Notes: generated by a model not told the origin, from the sequence alone. A stretch of DNA of 62,839 bases from Hoeflea sp. (GCA_002707605.1 PANK01000015.1:205989-268827); one strand, 5' to 3'; positions 16,379-25,771 are shown, counted from the stretch's first letter. Numbers and translations: made by a program.

Positions 16379-16608
16379 CCGCTCTCACCGCTCTCCAGAG
16401 ATCAAGGATTCTCTCGCTGTGGGCAATGGGGGGAGACACGGCGACGATCGCGATCGCGGTGAAAGCTACAGAGGCTGAGGTCAGCCGTTTCCTGCATGCC
16501 GAACGTGAGGCGCGCCTCGCGATTGGACACGCTGAAACCCAAACGTATGTCGGCCGACGAGAGTGTCGCGCCAAGTTCTTTATCCACCGAAGGAAGGATT
16601 CGGCATGA
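16375..16608 (+). CDS. Small HTH protein
   Basis: A 77-aa protein. RSRILSLWAMGGDTATIAIA followed by VKATEAEVSRFLHAERE has the helix-turn-helix pattern of phage and transposase-type DNA-binding modules. ATGA overlaps join it to both neighbours. It is probably a regulator or a DNA-targeting accessory. Confidence 0.6.
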   Translation: MTALTALQRSRILSLWAMGGDTATIAIAVKATEAEVSRFLHAEREARLAIGHAETQTYVGRRECRAKFFIHRRKDSA

Positions 16609-17114
16609 GCAAGCCAGGACATAATTCAGGCCCCGACCGTGGGCTCTTTTTCAGCCACCTCAGTGCTGTGCAGAAGGCGACAAACCGCAAGGATGATGCA
16701 TCCGCCGAAGTGTCGCGCGCTAAGCGGCTCGCCAAGGCCGACGGCATCTATACCGATGATCTGACCACGGTCCTCGACTGGATGAAGACGGAGGATCGTC
16801 AGATCGTCGTCGACAGGCTCGAGCGCATGTATCGCTACGCTCAGTGGCTCAACATTATCCCCGAAGATCAGGGCGATCTCTTTGCTGACCGGCGTCCGAA
16901 GGCGGAAGCGAACTTCGCTGAGGGTCTAGCGGACGGCCTTCGAGGCGTCACGCTCGATGAGGCGCGCGGCAAGGACTACGAGCGCGGCTGGCAGGAAGGC
17001 CAGAAAGAGCTCTTGGCCGGCATCAAGAAGATGGGAACCGCGAATACCGAAGAACTGCAGGAGGAGGCCAAAACCTCCAGCGAACAAGATGCCGCTGCGA
17101 AAGCGGCGGAGTAG
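16605..17114 (+). CDS. Hypothetical protein with GapR-like segment
   Basis: A 169-aa protein from ATG 16605. After the N-terminal MSKPGHNSG, residues about 35-80 (RAKRLAKADGIYTDDLTTVL) resemble part of the GapR/DUF2312 family of alphaproteobacterial DNA-binding proteins, but only loosely. The C-terminal half is acidic with GKDYERGWQEGQKELLAGIK. The function is not assigned. Confidence 0.55.
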   Translation: MSKPGHNSGPDRGLFFSHLSAVQKATNRKDDASAEVSRAKRLAKADGIYTDDLTTVLDWMKTEDRQIVVDRLERMYRYAQWLNIIPEDQGDLFADRRPKAEANFAEGLADGLRGVTLDEARGKDYERGWQEGQKELLAGIKKMGTANTEELQEEAKTSSEQDAAAKAAE

Positions 17115-17256
17115 GCCCGACAGTCCTTTCCCCGCGGCCCACGATGGCAGGGCGGGAAATCAAGGCGGTGCTGCGTGCCGGGTTGGGCCGGGGTTGAGGT
17201 TACCCTCATGAAGTCCGGTAAGCACCGCAAGCCATCGAAATTCTAAGGGGGGTAAC

Positions 17257-17847
17257 ATGCTGCATCCGGGTCCGTTGTTTGGAGATTGGCCGTTTACCGG
17301 CCTTTCGCCGGCATCCTACGGGATGATCATGGCAGACCCGCCATGGGACTTCTCCAATTGGTCGGAGAAGGGCGAGGTGAAGAACGCCAAGGCTCACTAC
17401 CGATGCATGCCGATGGAATGGATCATGTCCCTTCCGGTGCTCGACCTTGCCGCACCTGACTCTCTGCTCTGGTGCTGGGGTACTCCTCCGATGCTCGACC
17501 AGCAGATCGTTTGCGTCAAATCGTGGGGCTTCACCTATGTGACGCAGGGCACCTGGGTGAAGACAACGAAGAACGGGAAGCTGCATTTCGGCACCGGATA
17601 CTTCATGCGCGGGGCTGGAGAACCCTTCCTGCTCTTCAAGCGCGGCAAACCGAAAATCGCCGCGCGCGATATCCGCAACGTCTTTCTCGCTCCGGTCGGG
17701 AAGCACTCTGAAAAGCCAGCCAAGAGCTATCAGATGTGCGAGCGCATGGCGCCGAAGGTTTTGCGGCTTGAACTGTTCTCCCGGACAAACCGCAAGGGCT
17801 GGGATGCCTGGGGCGACGAGATCGGCAAGCTCGGCGAGGCGGCGTGA
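17257..17847 (+). CDS. MT-A70 family N6-adenine DNA methyltransferase
   Basis: A 196-aa protein. DPPW (residues 27-30, in MIMADPPWDFSNW) is the catalytic motif. Later FGTGYFMRGAGEPFLLFKRG and VGKHSEKP are typical of the phage MT-A70 group. It probably methylates adenine in phage DNA for restriction avoidance or regulation. GGGGGG lies just upstream of the ATG. It is followed with a TGATG overlap by a hypothetical gene. Confidence 0.9.
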   Translation: MLHPGPLFGDWPFTGLSPASYGMIMADPPWDFSNWSEKGEVKNAKAHYRCMPMEWIMSLPVLDLAAPDSLLWCWGTPPMLDQQIVCVKSWGFTYVTQGTWVKTTKNGKLHFGTGYFMRGAGEPFLLFKRGKPKIAARDIRNVFLAPVGKHSEKPAKSYQMCERMAPKVLRLELFSRTNRKGWDAWGDEIGKLGEAA

Positions 17848-18185
17848 TGGCGTGGTGGGAATACGCATACGTCGGCCAACGAGTCGAGTGCATTAGTGAA
17901 GCGGTGGATATTCGAGGTGTAGAGCTTCTATCCTCCTGTGAGATTCCGGTAATCGGCGGCCATTATACCATCCGTGCGATCACAGTTTCGGAGATCAGGG
18001 TAGAAGTCTGTCTGAAACTCGTGGAGATACCGGATCAGACAGTGAGTTTCCTGTTCTATGGCGACCTTTACACCGGTGACGTCATCTTCGGTGCGAACAA
18101 CTTCCGCCCGCTGCAAGAGAGCTCTCATCCCGCTTTCAGAGGAATAAGGGCACTTCTCGACACCAACGTGGAGGAGCCGGCGTGA
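17847..18185 (+). CDS. Hypothetical beta-rich protein
   Basis: A 112-aa protein, ATG 17847 (overlapping the methylase stop). Predominantly beta with segments GGHYTIRAITVSEIRVEVCL and GANNFRPL, a pattern shared by small phage proteins of unknown role. Coupled to both neighbours. Confidence 0.55.
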   Translation: MAWWEYAYVGQRVECISEAVDIRGVELLSSCEIPVIGGHYTIRAITVSEIRVEVCLKLVEIPDQTVSFLFYGDLYTGDVIFGANNFRPLQESSHPAFRGIRALLDTNVEEPA

Positions 18186-18730
18186 CGGAGCGGGGAAACA
18201 CAGATCCGCGCAAAGCGCGCCTCGAACTCATCAGAAGCCGGCTCGCGCGCCTGCAGGATCACATTTGGCAGACGATCGTTGACGAGCACGGCACCGGCAT
18301 TGAGACGAAGAGGGCATCTGGTGGAGGGCATGAAGCCCCCGTGCCGTTCTGCCGCTTCACCAATGCAAGCCAAGTTGAAATCAAGTTCTTCACCGACGCC
18401 GTCGAGGACATGAAGTTCCTGCTGGGATTGCTCGATCAGGCGTTTGCCCAGATTCGTCAGAAGTCGAAGACATCCACCGATGCCGAAGAGAACGGGCCAA
18501 ACTACGCCGCAGAAGCTTCGATGAAGTGCGACGACAACGCGTTCCGAGTGTTTCTCGCTGAGCGCCACCCCGGTGACCACCCCGACATGGAGAACGCCAA
18601 GGACCTTGCCGTGGCGAGGTTGAAGTCTGCGTTGAAAATCAAGAGCCGCAAGGAGCTCACCAGAAACGCCGAGGCGGCGGCGCGATGGCGAGATCTCCGA
18701 GCAGAATTCGAACTGTGGGCCCGTCGATGA
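18182..18730 (+). CDS. Hypothetical helical protein
   Basis: A 182-aa protein, GTG start in a GTGA overlap. A helical hairpin at residues about 9-30 and FFTDAVEDMKFLLGLLDQAF near residue 65 suggest a coiled-coil. The C-terminal third is Arg/Lys-rich. No family was recognised. Confidence 0.55.
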   Translation: MTERGNTDPRKARLELIRSRLARLQDHIWQTIVDEHGTGIETKRASGGGHEAPVPFCRFTNASQVEIKFFTDAVEDMKFLLGLLDQAFAQIRQKSKTSTDAEENGPNYAAEASMKCDDNAFRVFLAERHPGDHPDMENAKDLAVARLKSALKIKSRKELTRNAEAAARWRDLRAEFELWARR

Positions 18731-20478
18731 AAAAGAAACCCATCCTCGTTGCAGATCTCCTTTGCGGTGCCGGCGGTTCGTCGACAGGCTGCGAGCAGGC
18801 TCTTGAAGAGCTCGGGCTCGACATGGAGCTCGTCTGCGTCAACCATTGGCCGATCGCTATCGAGACGCATCAGAGGATGCATCCGCGCGCACGTCATTTC
18901 GTGCAGGACATTGCCACCGTCCGTCCTCACATTCTGGTGCCTGAGGGCTATCTCGATCTCCTCATGGCATCTCCGACCTGCACGCACCATTCGAACGCGC
19001 GCGGCGGTAAGCCGACCAGCGACCAACAGCGCTCCGATCCCTGGCACATCATCACCTGGCTTACGGAGCTTCGCGTCAAGCGCATCATCATCGAGAATGT
19101 CTGGGAGTTCACCCATTGGGGCCCGGTCAACCGCATGACCGGCAAGCCGATCAAGTCTCGTCGTGGCGAATATTTCCATGCTTGGCTGAACGCGCTCAGG
19201 GCCTGCGGCTTCACGCAGCTCGAATATCGGAAACTCAACGCGGCTGACTACGGCGACGCGACGACTCGAGAGCGGTTCATCCTGATGGCCCGTTCCGATG
19301 GCAAGAAGATCAACTGGCCGATGCCGACGCACCAGAAGGTGAAGGATGGCGTGGCCTCGCTCTTCGAAGACCTCAAACCCTGGCGTCCGGCAAGCGAGAT
19401 TATCGACTGGTCGATTAAGGGAAGGTCAATATTCAACCGGCCGAAGCCACTGGCGCCGAAAACGTTGATGCGGATCTATTCGGGAGCGCTTCGCAATGAC
19501 TGGCCGAACCCCTACCTCGTCATCCTGCGCAACCATATGGCGGCCCAAGGCATCGACGTGCCGCTGCCGACAATTGCCGCAAGCGGAACGCACATAGGCA
19601 TCGCCGAACCGGTTGTCGTATCTCCCCGTCATGGCAAGGAAGGTGCTGGACCTCGTCCTAGAACGGTGGGTCAACCGCTTCCCACCATAACTGCCGGTGG
19701 AAGCCAGTTCGCCGTTGCCGAGCCCATTGTCGTCAACATGAAGGGGAAGAGCACAGCAACGCCGGCGAGCGTTCCGCTACCGACCCAGACTGCTGCAGCT
19801 CCCCATCTCTTCTCGGCTGAGCCGGTCGTCCTTTCTCAGAATTCGAGCGGTGCCGCGCGGCCCACGAGCCAACCTCTCCCGACTATCACGACAGGCGGTG
19901 CAGGTGCTGAGAAGCGAGAAGGTTGCGCCCGTCCCATGCTTGTCGAGCCGTTCGTTCTGTCTCAAGCTTCCGGCGGGCAGGGACGTCCAACAAGCGAGCC
20001 CATCCCAACCGCACCGACCGGCGGTGCCCACGCACTGATCGCCCCATATTATGGTTCGGGATCTGGCGAGACGTGCCAGCCGGTCAATGACCCGCTGCCA
20101 ACCATGACCGCCCGAGGGCGCTTCGGCATGGTTGTCCCCGTCACCCAGAGCAACGGCGGCGCGGTTGCCCGTGACGTCGAGCGCGAGCCGCTGGCAACGA
20201 TGACCACGGCCAAGGGTGGTGAGTTCGCCCTCGCTGAGGGTGGAGAGCACTACGACATCCTGTTCCGCATGCTCGAACCGCACGAACTGGCAGCAGCTAT
20301 GGGCTTCAACACCGAAGACCAGACCTATGAGTTCGCCGGCACCAAGACGCAGAAGATCAAGCAGATCGGCAACGCCGTCTCGGTCCGGAAGATGAAGGCG
20401 TGCGTGAGCGCGCTCATGGCGGGCGCGGCGCCGAAGCCGCGGATCCCTTCGGAAGAGTTTCGGGAGGCAGCGGAATAG
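18727..20478 (+). CDS. C5-cytosine DNA methyltransferase with variant motif IV and internal repeats
   Basis: A 583-aa protein. Motif I is DLLCGAGG (residues 10-17). The catalytic loop is SPTCTHHS, with Cys85 one residue further from Pro than in the canonical P-C-Q. Motif VI is ENV (123-125) and TTRERF is motif VIII. Residues about 275-510 are seven degenerate units built on PLPT-x-x-x-x-G, far longer than a normal target-recognition region. The C-terminal motifs FNTEDQTYEF and IGNAVSV follow. It probably modifies cytosines in phage DNA, but the exact product is uncertain. Confidence 0.88.
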   Translation: MKKKPILVADLLCGAGGSSTGCEQALEELGLDMELVCVNHWPIAIETHQRMHPRARHFVQDIATVRPHILVPEGYLDLLMASPTCTHHSNARGGKPTSDQQRSDPWHIITWLTELRVKRIIIENVWEFTHWGPVNRMTGKPIKSRRGEYFHAWLNALRACGFTQLEYRKLNAADYGDATTRERFILMARSDGKKINWPMPTHQKVKDGVASLFEDLKPWRPASEIIDWSIKGRSIFNRPKPLAPKTLMRIYSGALRNDWPNPYLVILRNHMAAQGIDVPLPTIAASGTHIGIAEPVVVSPRHGKEGAGPRPRTVGQPLPTITAGGSQFAVAEPIVVNMKGKSTATPASVPLPTQTAAAPHLFSAEPVVLSQNSSGAARPTSQPLPTITTGGAGAEKREGCARPMLVEPFVLSQASGGQGRPTSEPIPTAPTGGAHALIAPYYGSGSGETCQPVNDPLPTMTARGRFGMVVPVTQSNGGAVARDVEREPLATMTTAKGGEFALAEGGEHYDILFRMLEPHELAAAMGFNTEDQTYEFAGTKTQKIKQIGNAVSVRKMKACVSALMAGAAPKPRIPSEEFREAAE

Positions 20479-20480
20479 CG

Positions 20481-21071
20481 ATGGAAGCACCGAAATCATA
20501 CTTCGTGATGGACCCCGGCCGGAAGATGGGGTTCGCGTCGTGTCTAGCCGGTGGCGCGAAGCTGAGATCTGGAACATGGCGCTTTACCCAGAAGCTCCAT
20601 GGGGCTTGTTTCGCCGACTATCTCACGCGGCTGAAAGTGATGCTTGCCGATCTACCGGACTGTCAGGTCGGCATGGAGTTGATGACCATCGTTACCCATG
20701 AGGATGCCAGAGGTTTGCCACGCGTGGACGCAGAGCAGGTGATGTTCTCGAGCGGATGGCCGACCCACACCCAGACTATTCTCTTCACCAAGGACATGCG
20801 TGAACTGGAAATGATCCCAATCCAGTCCTGGAGATCAAAAACGCACGGGTACGTCACGACACCGAAGGGCTCGAAAATGGACCAGAACGCTCGGGCGGCA
20901 TGGTTCAAAGAAAAGGCGATGGCTTACTGCGATGCAAATGGCTGGGAGTATGACTCTCCGGACGAAGCCGAAGCCTTGTGCATGCTGGACTATCTTCGGC
21001 AGCTCCATGAGCCCGGGTACGCTTTCGAGCGCGGCCGAGTCTTCGAACATCACCAGCCGGTGCTATTCTAA
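20481..21071 (+). CDS. RuvC-like (RNase H fold) resolvase candidate
   Basis: A 196-aa protein from ATG 20481. MDPGRKMGFA near the N-terminus supplies the first acidic residue of an RNase H fold, GMELMTIV the next, and SPDEAEALCMLDYL the C-terminal acidic pair, as in RuvC-type Holliday-junction nucleases. It lies beside primase and helicase genes. It could instead be a non-catalytic relative. Confidence 0.7.
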   Translation: MEAPKSYFVMDPGRKMGFASCLAGGAKLRSGTWRFTQKLHGACFADYLTRLKVMLADLPDCQVGMELMTIVTHEDARGLPRVDAEQVMFSSGWPTHTQTILFTKDMRELEMIPIQSWRSKTHGYVTTPKGSKMDQNARAAWFKEKAMAYCDANGWEYDSPDEAEALCMLDYLRQLHEPGYAFERGRVFEHHQPVLF

Positions 21072-22129
21072 TGGCTCGTTCGGAATTGAAATATGAGGAA
21101 ATCGTCGAGCGCCTGAACGACATGGTCGAGACGGTCGCAGAGAAGTGCATTCCGGACGGACGTCGACACGGAAATTACTGGACCGGTGATCTGCACGGGA
21201 AGTGCTCAGTCCACATCAAAGGTGCTCGCACAGGGCTTGTCGGCTTCTGGCAGGGGCAGCGTCCTGGCGCCAATGGCGGGAACCTCATCCATCTGATCCA
21301 GATCGCTTACGGTTGTTCTACTCACGGGCAGGCCGTCCAGATCGCCAAGCGCGAGTTTCTGCATATCGAGGATCGCCCCCTTACTGCCGAAGAAAAGCGC
21401 GAATGGGCTCGATCTAAGGATGAATCTGAACGCAAGCGAAAAGTTCGCGAAGCCGAAGCTGCAGCTGATCGAGAACAGAAGTCCGACGATGTCCGGGCGA
21501 TATGGGGCAGAGCGCAGACGATCGCCGGCACTCTCGCGGAACGGTATCTCGTCGGCCGCGGTGTCGATCCGCGCCTGATCGGAAAATGGCCTCCCTCTCT
21601 GCGGTTTCATCCGGCACTTCCGCTCGGCCGCGATGCTCACCCATGTCTGATCTGTGGCGTACAGGGCAGCGACCGCAAGCTCATCTCTATTTGGCGAATA
21701 TTCCTGACGCCGGATGGCCGGGCGCTGGAAGACAGAGAAGGTGACAAGATCAAGCTTGGTCTTGGCCCTGCAGCCGGAGGCGCCGTTCGCCTCGGACCGA
21801 TCGGTGAGACGCTGATCGTAACCGAAGGCGTGGAGACAGGATTTGGTGCGGGGTTGATCAACGGGTGGAAGTTCCCTGTGTGGGCCGCCCTTTCCACCTC
21901 CGGAATGATGTCTCTCGATATCCCGAACGGTGTGAAGAAGCTTCTCATCTACGGAGACGGGGACCGCCATCGGCTCAACAAGCTTGCTGGCAGTGTGGAA
22001 CTGCCGCCCGGGAAAAAGGCGGCGGAAACTTTGAAGAAGCGTGCGGAGGAGATGGGAGTTTCGGTGTCGATTCTTCTCCCGCCAGAGCCGGATGACTGGC
22101 TCGATGTTTGGAATGGAACGAAAAAATGA
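21071..22129 (+). CDS. Phage primase/Toprim protein
   Basis: A 352-aa protein. The Toprim signature is LIVTEGVETGFGA (Glu) followed by LLIYGDGD (D-x-D). The N-terminal region (residues about 1-100) has a His/Cys-containing module like primase zinc domains, though some ligands are not obvious. A charged helix separates the two. It overlaps the helicase start (ATGA), giving a primase-helicase unit. Confidence 0.85.
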   Translation: MARSELKYEEIVERLNDMVETVAEKCIPDGRRHGNYWTGDLHGKCSVHIKGARTGLVGFWQGQRPGANGGNLIHLIQIAYGCSTHGQAVQIAKREFLHIEDRPLTAEEKREWARSKDESERKRKVREAEAAADREQKSDDVRAIWGRAQTIAGTLAERYLVGRGVDPRLIGKWPPSLRFHPALPLGRDAHPCLICGVQGSDRKLISIWRIFLTPDGRALEDREGDKIKLGLGPAAGGAVRLGPIGETLIVTEGVETGFGAGLINGWKFPVWAALSTSGMMSLDIPNGVKKLLIYGDGDRHRLNKLAGSVELPPGKKAAETLKKRAEEMGVSVSILLPPEPDDWLDVWNGTKK

Positions 22130-23502
22130 CGGACACCAAGAATATTCAGATGATCCTTCTCGGCGCGATCCTGCTCTCACCGGAGAACTACTGGACGGTG
22201 GAGGCGATGCTGGAGGAAGACTGCTTCACTGTCGAGGCCCACAAGCAGATCTATCGGGTGATCAGGGAAAGAGCGATCGCCGGCAAGTCCCTGCAGCGTG
22301 ACCTCGTCGCGGCGGATCTTCCAGGTGAGGTTGGGGACGCGGAACCATCGGCGTTTCTGTCGATGCTGACCTATCACGCCAACAAGGAAGGTGTCGGCCT
22401 CATCGAGGAGTTTGCCGAAACGCTGCGAAGCGACGCATTGCGAAAGCGCATAGCTTCCCTCGCCGAAGGCATGCTGAAAACCGCGAAGGATCCGGTGTCG
22501 AACCCGATGATGATCCTCGATCGCGCGGCTCAACGCGTGGCGGAGCTCTCGCAACTCGGCGACATCGAGACTGAATCGACGCTTCAATCTTCGCTGATCA
22601 GAGCCATGAAGATGGCGGATAAGGGGGACAAGTCGATAGCAGCTATCCAGCCGTGCCTAGCCGGGATGGAGGAGCTCATCAACTTCTACCCGCCCGGGTC
22701 GCTGACGCTGATGGGCGGCGGCCCCGGCTCCGGCAAGACAGCATTCGCGATGCAGCAATTGATTTTCACCTCTCAGGTACTCCCGTCTACCCTTTTCGAA
22801 TACGAAATGGACAATGCGCCCCTTGTGGCCAGATCACTCAGCGAGCACACCGGAGTTCCTCTTAAGCAGTTCCTCATGGGGATGACGAAAGAGCAGGCGG
22901 AGCACATCCAGCATGTCGCCGAGCAGCTCCGAAATCACAAATTGCGTATCGTGGCGCCGCCTAAGATGTCGATCCACCAATTGCGCAGTCGAGCGCTGGC
23001 GCACAAGGAGCGGCACGGTCTCGCGCTCATGGTCGTCGACCACTTGAAGCTCATCGAGCGCCCGTCAAAGTTCAAGGTGGATCGGGTCCAGGCTGCCTAC
23101 GACAACGCCTATGACCTCAAGATCCTCGCCAAAGAGCTCGGTTGCGCCATCATTGCGTTGGCGCAGTTCACCAAGGCCGGGCGCGACAAGGAGAACCCGG
23201 AGCCGGAGATGGAAGACTTCTACGGCGGCTCTCTCGAAGAACACGCAGATATCATCCTTGCCCTGTTCAACCGGTACGACTGGCTTTCAAGGAACCCGCC
23301 GCGGTCGAACACAGGGAAGGCCGCCGAAAAGTGGCAAGAGGACAGGATGATGAGCGAGAACAGGATCGAGGTTTACAAGCTCAAGCATCGGTTCATGGCA
23401 CCGCGCGGCCGCAAGTTTTTCCATTGGGACGGTGCGAAGTCGAAGTTTTCGGATATCGCAGGCGGGGGTGCACAAGGCGACCTCCTCGGCGATGCGGCTT
23501 AA
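22126..23502 (+). CDS. dnaB: Replicative DNA helicase, DnaB family
   Basis: A 458-aa protein. The N-terminal DnaB domain begins IQMILLGAILLSPENYW. Walker A is GGGPGSGKTAF (about residues 204-214) and Walker B ALMVVDH. The H4/arginine-finger region is near ALAQFTKAGR. It unwinds phage DNA as a hexamer and should work with the adjacent primase. ATG 22126 was chosen because it overlaps the primase stop. Confidence 0.93.
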   Translation: MTDTKNIQMILLGAILLSPENYWTVEAMLEEDCFTVEAHKQIYRVIRERAIAGKSLQRDLVAADLPGEVGDAEPSAFLSMLTYHANKEGVGLIEEFAETLRSDALRKRIASLAEGMLKTAKDPVSNPMMILDRAAQRVAELSQLGDIETESTLQSSLIRAMKMADKGDKSIAAIQPCLAGMEELINFYPPGSLTLMGGGPGSGKTAFAMQQLIFTSQVLPSTLFEYEMDNAPLVARSLSEHTGVPLKQFLMGMTKEQAEHIQHVAEQLRNHKLRIVAPPKMSIHQLRSRALAHKERHGLALMVVDHLKLIERPSKFKVDRVQAAYDNAYDLKILAKELGCAIIALAQFTKAGRDKENPEPEMEDFYGGSLEEHADIILALFNRYDWLSRNPPRSNTGKAAEKWQEDRMMSENRIEVYKLKHRFMAPRGRKFFHWDGAKSKFSDIAGGGAQGDLLGDAA

Positions 23503-23512
23503 GGGGAATATC

Positions 23513-23866
23513 GTGGCGATTACGTTCCTTCCAGAACTTGCAACCAAGCGATCCGCCGGCGGTCATCGCGCACTGTTCCGTCTATTCGAAGAGCAGGACT
23601 GGCGGTTTGTCATGAAAGATGGCTCGCCAGCTTTGTTCGCTAATCAGGGCGCCGCTCGGAATGCTGCCAGAGACGTCATAAGGGCAATCCTCAACCCAAC
23701 TATGAGGAGCGAGGTTATCAAAGGGCAGAGACTGCCGCCGGAACTCCTCGATTTCATGGGAAACAAGCATGAAGAACGGGCGAGGCAGTTCACAGCGAGA
23801 AAGCGCGGCATCCCGAGGTTGGAGGTAGTGGTGAAGAGGAGCAGACGCGTTGAAAATGCGAACTGA
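23513..23866 (+). CDS. Hypothetical protein after the helicase
   Basis: A 117-aa protein. GTG 23513 was chosen since AAGGGG lies 7 nt upstream; ATG 23492 is a weaker alternative. Basic C-terminus (KRGIPRLEVVVKRSRRVE). No domain was recognised. Confidence 0.55.
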   Translation: MAITFLPELATKRSAGGHRALFRLFEEQDWRFVMKDGSPALFANQGAARNAARDVIRAILNPTMRSEVIKGQRLPPELLDFMGNKHEERARQFTARKRGIPRLEVVVKRSRRVENAN

Positions 23867-24176
23867 ACTTCAAGCCGACAGCAAGCGATCCCGCCATTCG
23901 GTCGCGACCATCTATACCGTGTGGCTCCTCTGGCTGTTCGGCTTCACTGAATCTAAAATCGGCCAAGCGCTTAATCTGAGAAAGGGTCAGGTGTCTGGCA
24001 TCATCAACCAGTCAGACTACCGCAACCGAGCCGACATGACGCACGATCAAAGGCAGAAGGAATTCGATGACCTGTTGTCGAAGCGCTTCGACCAAAACGG
24101 TTACCCGATTGACGGTGGACTATTCCGCACACTGCCTGAGAAAATCCTCCCACTAAACGGCAGGGGCAGAAGATGA
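23856..24176 (+). CDS. HTH-containing hypothetical protein
   Basis: A 106-aa protein from ATG 23856. IYTVWLLWLFGFTESKIGQA followed by LNLRKGQVSGIINQ fits a sigma-like or terminase-like helix-turn-helix. It overlaps its neighbours by 4-11 nt. Confidence 0.6.
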   Translation: MRTELQADSKRSRHSVATIYTVWLLWLFGFTESKIGQALNLRKGQVSGIINQSDYRNRADMTHDQRQKEFDDLLSKRFDQNGYPIDGGLFRTLPEKILPLNGRGRR

Positions 24177-24778
24177 GCACATCGAAATTGAAAGCAAAGC
24201 TGCGGGATCGGACGCCCGGTTATGACGGTCGGCCACCAGACCTGCGTGTCAGAAGAATCGGAGCAGAGGAGCATGGTTTCAACATCCTGCTCAACACCAA
24301 TTCTGCCCCTCTGGAATGGCTCGTGAACAGTGGTCGGCTCGAAGGCAAGAAGGATCCTGCGGGGCGCGCACTGGTGAGAACCAGCGCCGGCCAGGCAATT
24401 CGATCACTCTTTCAGGGCGCAGAGATCAGCCCACTCAAATCCGTCTCCATGGAGCCTTCGACCCGGCAGGCCGGGGTGAAACTAGTTTCCGACCACCAGA
24501 TCGATTGCATGAACGCGCTGGATCGCCTGAAACGAACTGTTCCGGTGCGCGACCTTGAGATCCTGCGGAGGGTGTGCTTCGAGGACTTCTGGTATTGGGA
24601 CGTGCCCGTGAAGCGAGAGAAGAGGCGTCGTATCAGCGAGGTGAATCGCTGCTTGGATCTGGTCGCGCTGGCACTAGGGATGCTGACTAGGATCGACTAC
24701 ACGAAACGCTGGCGCCGACAGCCAGGGATTGCCGACGTAGCAAAATCAAAGGCAGCCGATACGAAAGGCGATGCGTGA
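24173..24778 (+). CDS. Hypothetical protein ending the rightward early operon
   Basis: A 201-aa protein. Residues about 105-170 (SDHQIDCMNALDRL, then RRVCFEDFWYWDV) loosely resemble DUF6456-type alphaproteobacterial regulators. The 3' end overlaps the convergent small gene by 33 nt and there is no obvious terminator between them. Confidence 0.5.
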   Translation: MSTSKLKAKLRDRTPGYDGRPPDLRVRRIGAEEHGFNILLNTNSAPLEWLVNSGRLEGKKDPAGRALVRTSAGQAIRSLFQGAEISPLKSVSMEPSTRQAGVKLVSDHQIDCMNALDRLKRTVPVRDLEILRRVCFEDFWYWDVPVKREKRRRISEVNRCLDLVALALGMLTRIDYTKRWRRQPGIADVAKSKAADTKGDA

Positions 24779-25057
24779 CAGGAAGCTGTCACGTTTGCCA
24801 GTTGCTGCGAGCGAAGCAGTGTAGAGCTTTTTGCGTAAGACCTGTCTTGCCTCCGGACCCAAGTCCGATGTTCGAATGTCCGAGACAGCATCGCGAATTA
24901 TCGCTTTGAAGGGGGAAGTGTTCCCGGAGAAGGAAAATCCCCGCAACGCGGCCCGCTTGGCCTCGGTCAAATCCATTCCTTGTTCAACAAGCTGATCGAC
25001 ACGCATCAGCAACACGGAAATCGCGTTGGCGACAACGCCTCTTTCAACGGTGTTCAT
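24746..25057 (-). CDS. Small hypothetical protein, last gene of the second leftward block
   Basis: A 103-aa protein, ATG 25057 overlapping the next gene's stop. Helical: NAISVLLMRVDQLVEQGMDL and a basic C-terminal half. No family was recognised. Its stop lies inside the convergent rightward gene. Confidence 0.5.
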   Translation of the reverse strand: MNTVERGVVANAISVLLMRVDQLVEQGMDLTEAKRAALRGFSFSGNTSPFKAIIRDAVSDIRTSDLGPEARQVLRKKLYTASLAATGKRDSFLSRIAFRIGCL

Positions 25058-25305
25058 GCGGCTTTTCCTTTCAACGTTCCGATGATCGCCTTTACCCGGG
25101 CGAAGTCCTCAGCGTTCTCTGGGGACCACTCAGGCAGTCCGGCGGCGACGGCGGACATGGCCAGGCGCTCGGTAGGGGTGAGCTCTCGCTCACCCGCCTT
25201 GACCTGGACGGTGACCCGGGGCTTGAGCCCGATCGACCTCCCGGCCTCGGAGACCTGCTTTCCGTGAAACCCCATGTGTCCCATCCATTCGACGAAGATG
25301 TTCAT
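25054..25305 (-). CDS. Small hypothetical protein
   Basis: An 83-aa protein, ATG 25305, 4-nt overlaps on each side. The segment KQVSEAGRSIGLKPRVTVQV followed by LTPTERLAMSAVAAG might be a short DNA-binding fold. Not assigned. Confidence 0.5.
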   Translation of the reverse strand: MNIFVEWMGHMGFHGKQVSEAGRSIGLKPRVTVQVKAGERELTPTERLAMSAVAAGLPEWSPENAEDFARVKAIIGTLKGKAA

Positions 25306-25754
25306 GCGCCTTCCTCCTGTGCGTCTTTCGCGATCTTCTCCGCGATTTTGAAATTCTGATCACTCGCCTTTAGGAGCTCGGTGAAGGGCCAGACGTAGTG
25401 AGGTATGTCTTGTTCACCGTCGAGCCATTTGATAATGCGCGCCTGCGGAACGCCTATGAGCTCAGCGAAATAGGTTGGAGTGATGTCGATCTCTGCCAGA
25501 ACACTACCCAGGTTTGCGGCCGACATACGTCGGTAGCCGCCAGCACGGCGGGTGTCGACGACACGCGACTCGAGCAGACCGACCAGCGCCACGCATGCGG
25601 CCTCTCGAGCGGTCACTTGGCTTTCAGTCTCGAAAACGGTTCCGTCTGGATTTCGAACGTATTCAGGAATGAGCCCGGGAAGGGCAAATTGAGCGCGGTA
25701 AGTGCCGCCAGACTGCGGCAAGGCCTTCGCGATAACGCGTGACGCGGGTTTCAT
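25302..25754 (-). CDS. XRE-like regulator
   Basis: A 150-aa protein. DITPTYFAELIGVPQARIIK at about residues 90-109 is a helix-turn-helix of the XRE/antitoxin kind. GGAGATATT precedes ATG 25754. First of a three-gene unit following the terminator at 25772-25798, so it has its own promoter or receives read-through. Confidence 0.65.
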   Translation of the reverse strand: MKPASRVIAKALPQSGGTYRAQFALPGLIPEYVRNPDGTVFETESQVTAREAACVALVGLLESRVVDTRRAGGYRRMSAANLGSVLAEIDITPTYFAELIGVPQARIIKWLDGEQDIPHYVWPFTELLKASDQNFKIAEKIAKDAQEEGA

Positions 25755-25771
25755 AATATCTCCATAGGGTG

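Noticed and set aside
17208-17246. 12-codon frame with GAGG upstream before the MT-A70 gene
   Set aside because: Too short to separate from chance; could be a leader peptide, no support.
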